Source: Gammaproteobacteria bacterium (GTDB lineage Bacteria > Pseudomonadota > Gammaproteobacteria > Steroidobacterales > JACDCP01). Taken from it: a stretch of 5,915 nt of DNA. The translations under genes and the position numbers were made by a program. The notes beneath the pieces were generated by a model. That model had not been told where the DNA came from and did no database searches. It saw nothing but the letters and a program-made list of their open reading frames with translations. The DNA lies in assembly GCA_013817465.1 (NCBI GenBank), contig JACDCP010000199.1, positions 1 to 5,915 on the forward strand, written 5' to 3'. Below are positions 5,336 to 5,915 of the stretch, piece after piece; within the stretch, counting starts at the first letter, position 1, and each line of letters begins with the position of its first letter.

Positions 5336-5915
5336 GATTTCGTCAATTTCTCCTTCAGCAGCTCGTTGACCTGCGCCGGATTGGCCCTGCCCTGCGTCGC
5401 CTTCATCACCTGGCCGACGAAGAAGCCGAACAGTCGATCCTTGCCGGCGCGATATTGCTCGAGCTGACCGGGGTTCGCGGCGAGCACCTCCTCGACGATG
5501 GGCTCGAGCGCAACCGTATCGGTGATTTGTCTCAAGCCCCGCGTTTCTATGATCGCGTCGGCATCGCCTTCGCCAGCCCACATCGCCTCGAACACGTCTT
5601 TGGCGAGCTTTCCCGAAATCGTGTTGTCCGCGATGCGCCGCAACAGCGCGGCAAGCTGTGGCGGGCCGATGAGGCTGCCCGCGATGTCCATGCCGGCACG
5701 GTTCAGCGCGCCGGACAGCTCGCCCATCACCCAGTTCGCGGCCAGCTTGGCATCGCCGCCCAGCTCGTTCACCACATCTTCATAATAAGCCGCCAGGTCG
5801 CGACTGACCGTGAGCAGATCCGCATCGTAGGCGGACAGCCCGTAGTCCCGCACGAAGCGCTCGCGCTTCGCGTCCGGCAGCTCCGGCAGCGTCGAGCGAA
5901 CTTCCTCGATGAAAG
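5332..5915 (-). CDS. gatB: Aspartyl/glutamyl-tRNA amidotransferase subunit B, C-terminal part (partial)
   Basis: GatB, with GatA and GatC, converts Glu-tRNA(Gln) and/or Asp-tRNA(Asn) to the amidated forms in the cytoplasm. The frame is open to the right edge, so only about 194 C-terminal codons are visible. They begin in the helical region with TLPELPDAKRERF followed by DYGLSAYDADLLT, a highly characteristic GatB block. The GatB/YqeY tRNA-binding tail follows, with NWVMGEL, ISGKLAKDVFEAMW, a GLRQITD segment, and FFVGQVMKATQGRANPAQVNELLKEKL near the end. The stop TGA (5334-5332) overlaps the ATG of the small bridging frame, and hslO starts 31 bases beyond. The kinase-like catalytic domain and the start codon lie outside the window. 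The sequence shows no damage. Confidence 0.97.
   Translation of the reverse strand, partial: FIEEVRSTLPELPDAKRERFVRDYGLSAYDADLLTVSRDLAAYYEDVVNELGGDAKLAANWVMGELSGALNRAGMDIAGSLIGPPQLAALLRRIADNTISGKLAKDVFEAMWAGEGDADAIIETRGLRQITDTVALEPIVEEVLAANPGQLEQYRAGKDRLFGFFVGQVMKATQGRANPAQVNELLKEKLTKS

Noticed and set aside
4506..5369. Plus-strand open frame of 287 codons opposite hslO
   Set aside because: Shadow of hslO; the product is rich in arginine, glutamine and histidine with no family features.

Overview
The window is high-GC DNA, and every recognisable gene lies on the minus strand. From right to left, in the direction of transcription, it holds the 3' end of gatB, hslO (Hsp33), a decayed RND efflux-pump gene, a gene-free stretch of about 400 bases, and the operon arsR-type regulator/methyltransferase, metF, metH (5' end only). 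The gene content, the MetH and Hsp33 sequence types and the base composition suggest a high-GC gammaproteobacterium, perhaps near the Xanthomonadales, Nevskiales or Steroidobacterales. That placement is an inference from family resemblance and was not tested.

Region 1-2140 is a methionine-cycle operon. A fused ArsR winged-helix/SAM-methyltransferase protein is encoded first. It overlaps metF by four bases (ATGA), and metF is followed after two bases by the start of metH. MetF makes 5-methyltetrahydrofolate, and MetH uses it to methylate homocysteine. The first gene's SAM-binding fold makes it a plausible sensor of SAM or S-adenosylhomocysteine. An AT-rich upstream region carries a 16-base imperfect dyad overlapping a candidate sigma70 promoter, which would suit autoregulation.

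Region 2141-2560 has no convincing gene. It holds three short perfect palindromes sharing the core CCGGWCCGG and a spaced inverted repeat (GTCAGAC/GTCTGAC) that abuts the end of the pump remnant.

Region 2543-4310 is an RND transporter pseudogene. It has lost its first third, carries a +1 frameshift at about 3905, and has an in-frame deletion joining TM8 directly to the TM11/TM12 boundary. Small inverted repeats sit at both ends of the remnant.

Region 4389-5915 holds hslO, complete with all four zinc cysteines, and the C-terminal part of gatB. Between them a 12-codon reading frame overlaps the gatB stop and the hslO start by ATGA at each end, which suggests chained termination-reinitiation.

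I found no clear evidence of an undescribed system. The items most worth following up are the regulator-led metF-metH operon with its operator, the pump remnant and its flanking repeats, and the gatB/hslO bridging frame.
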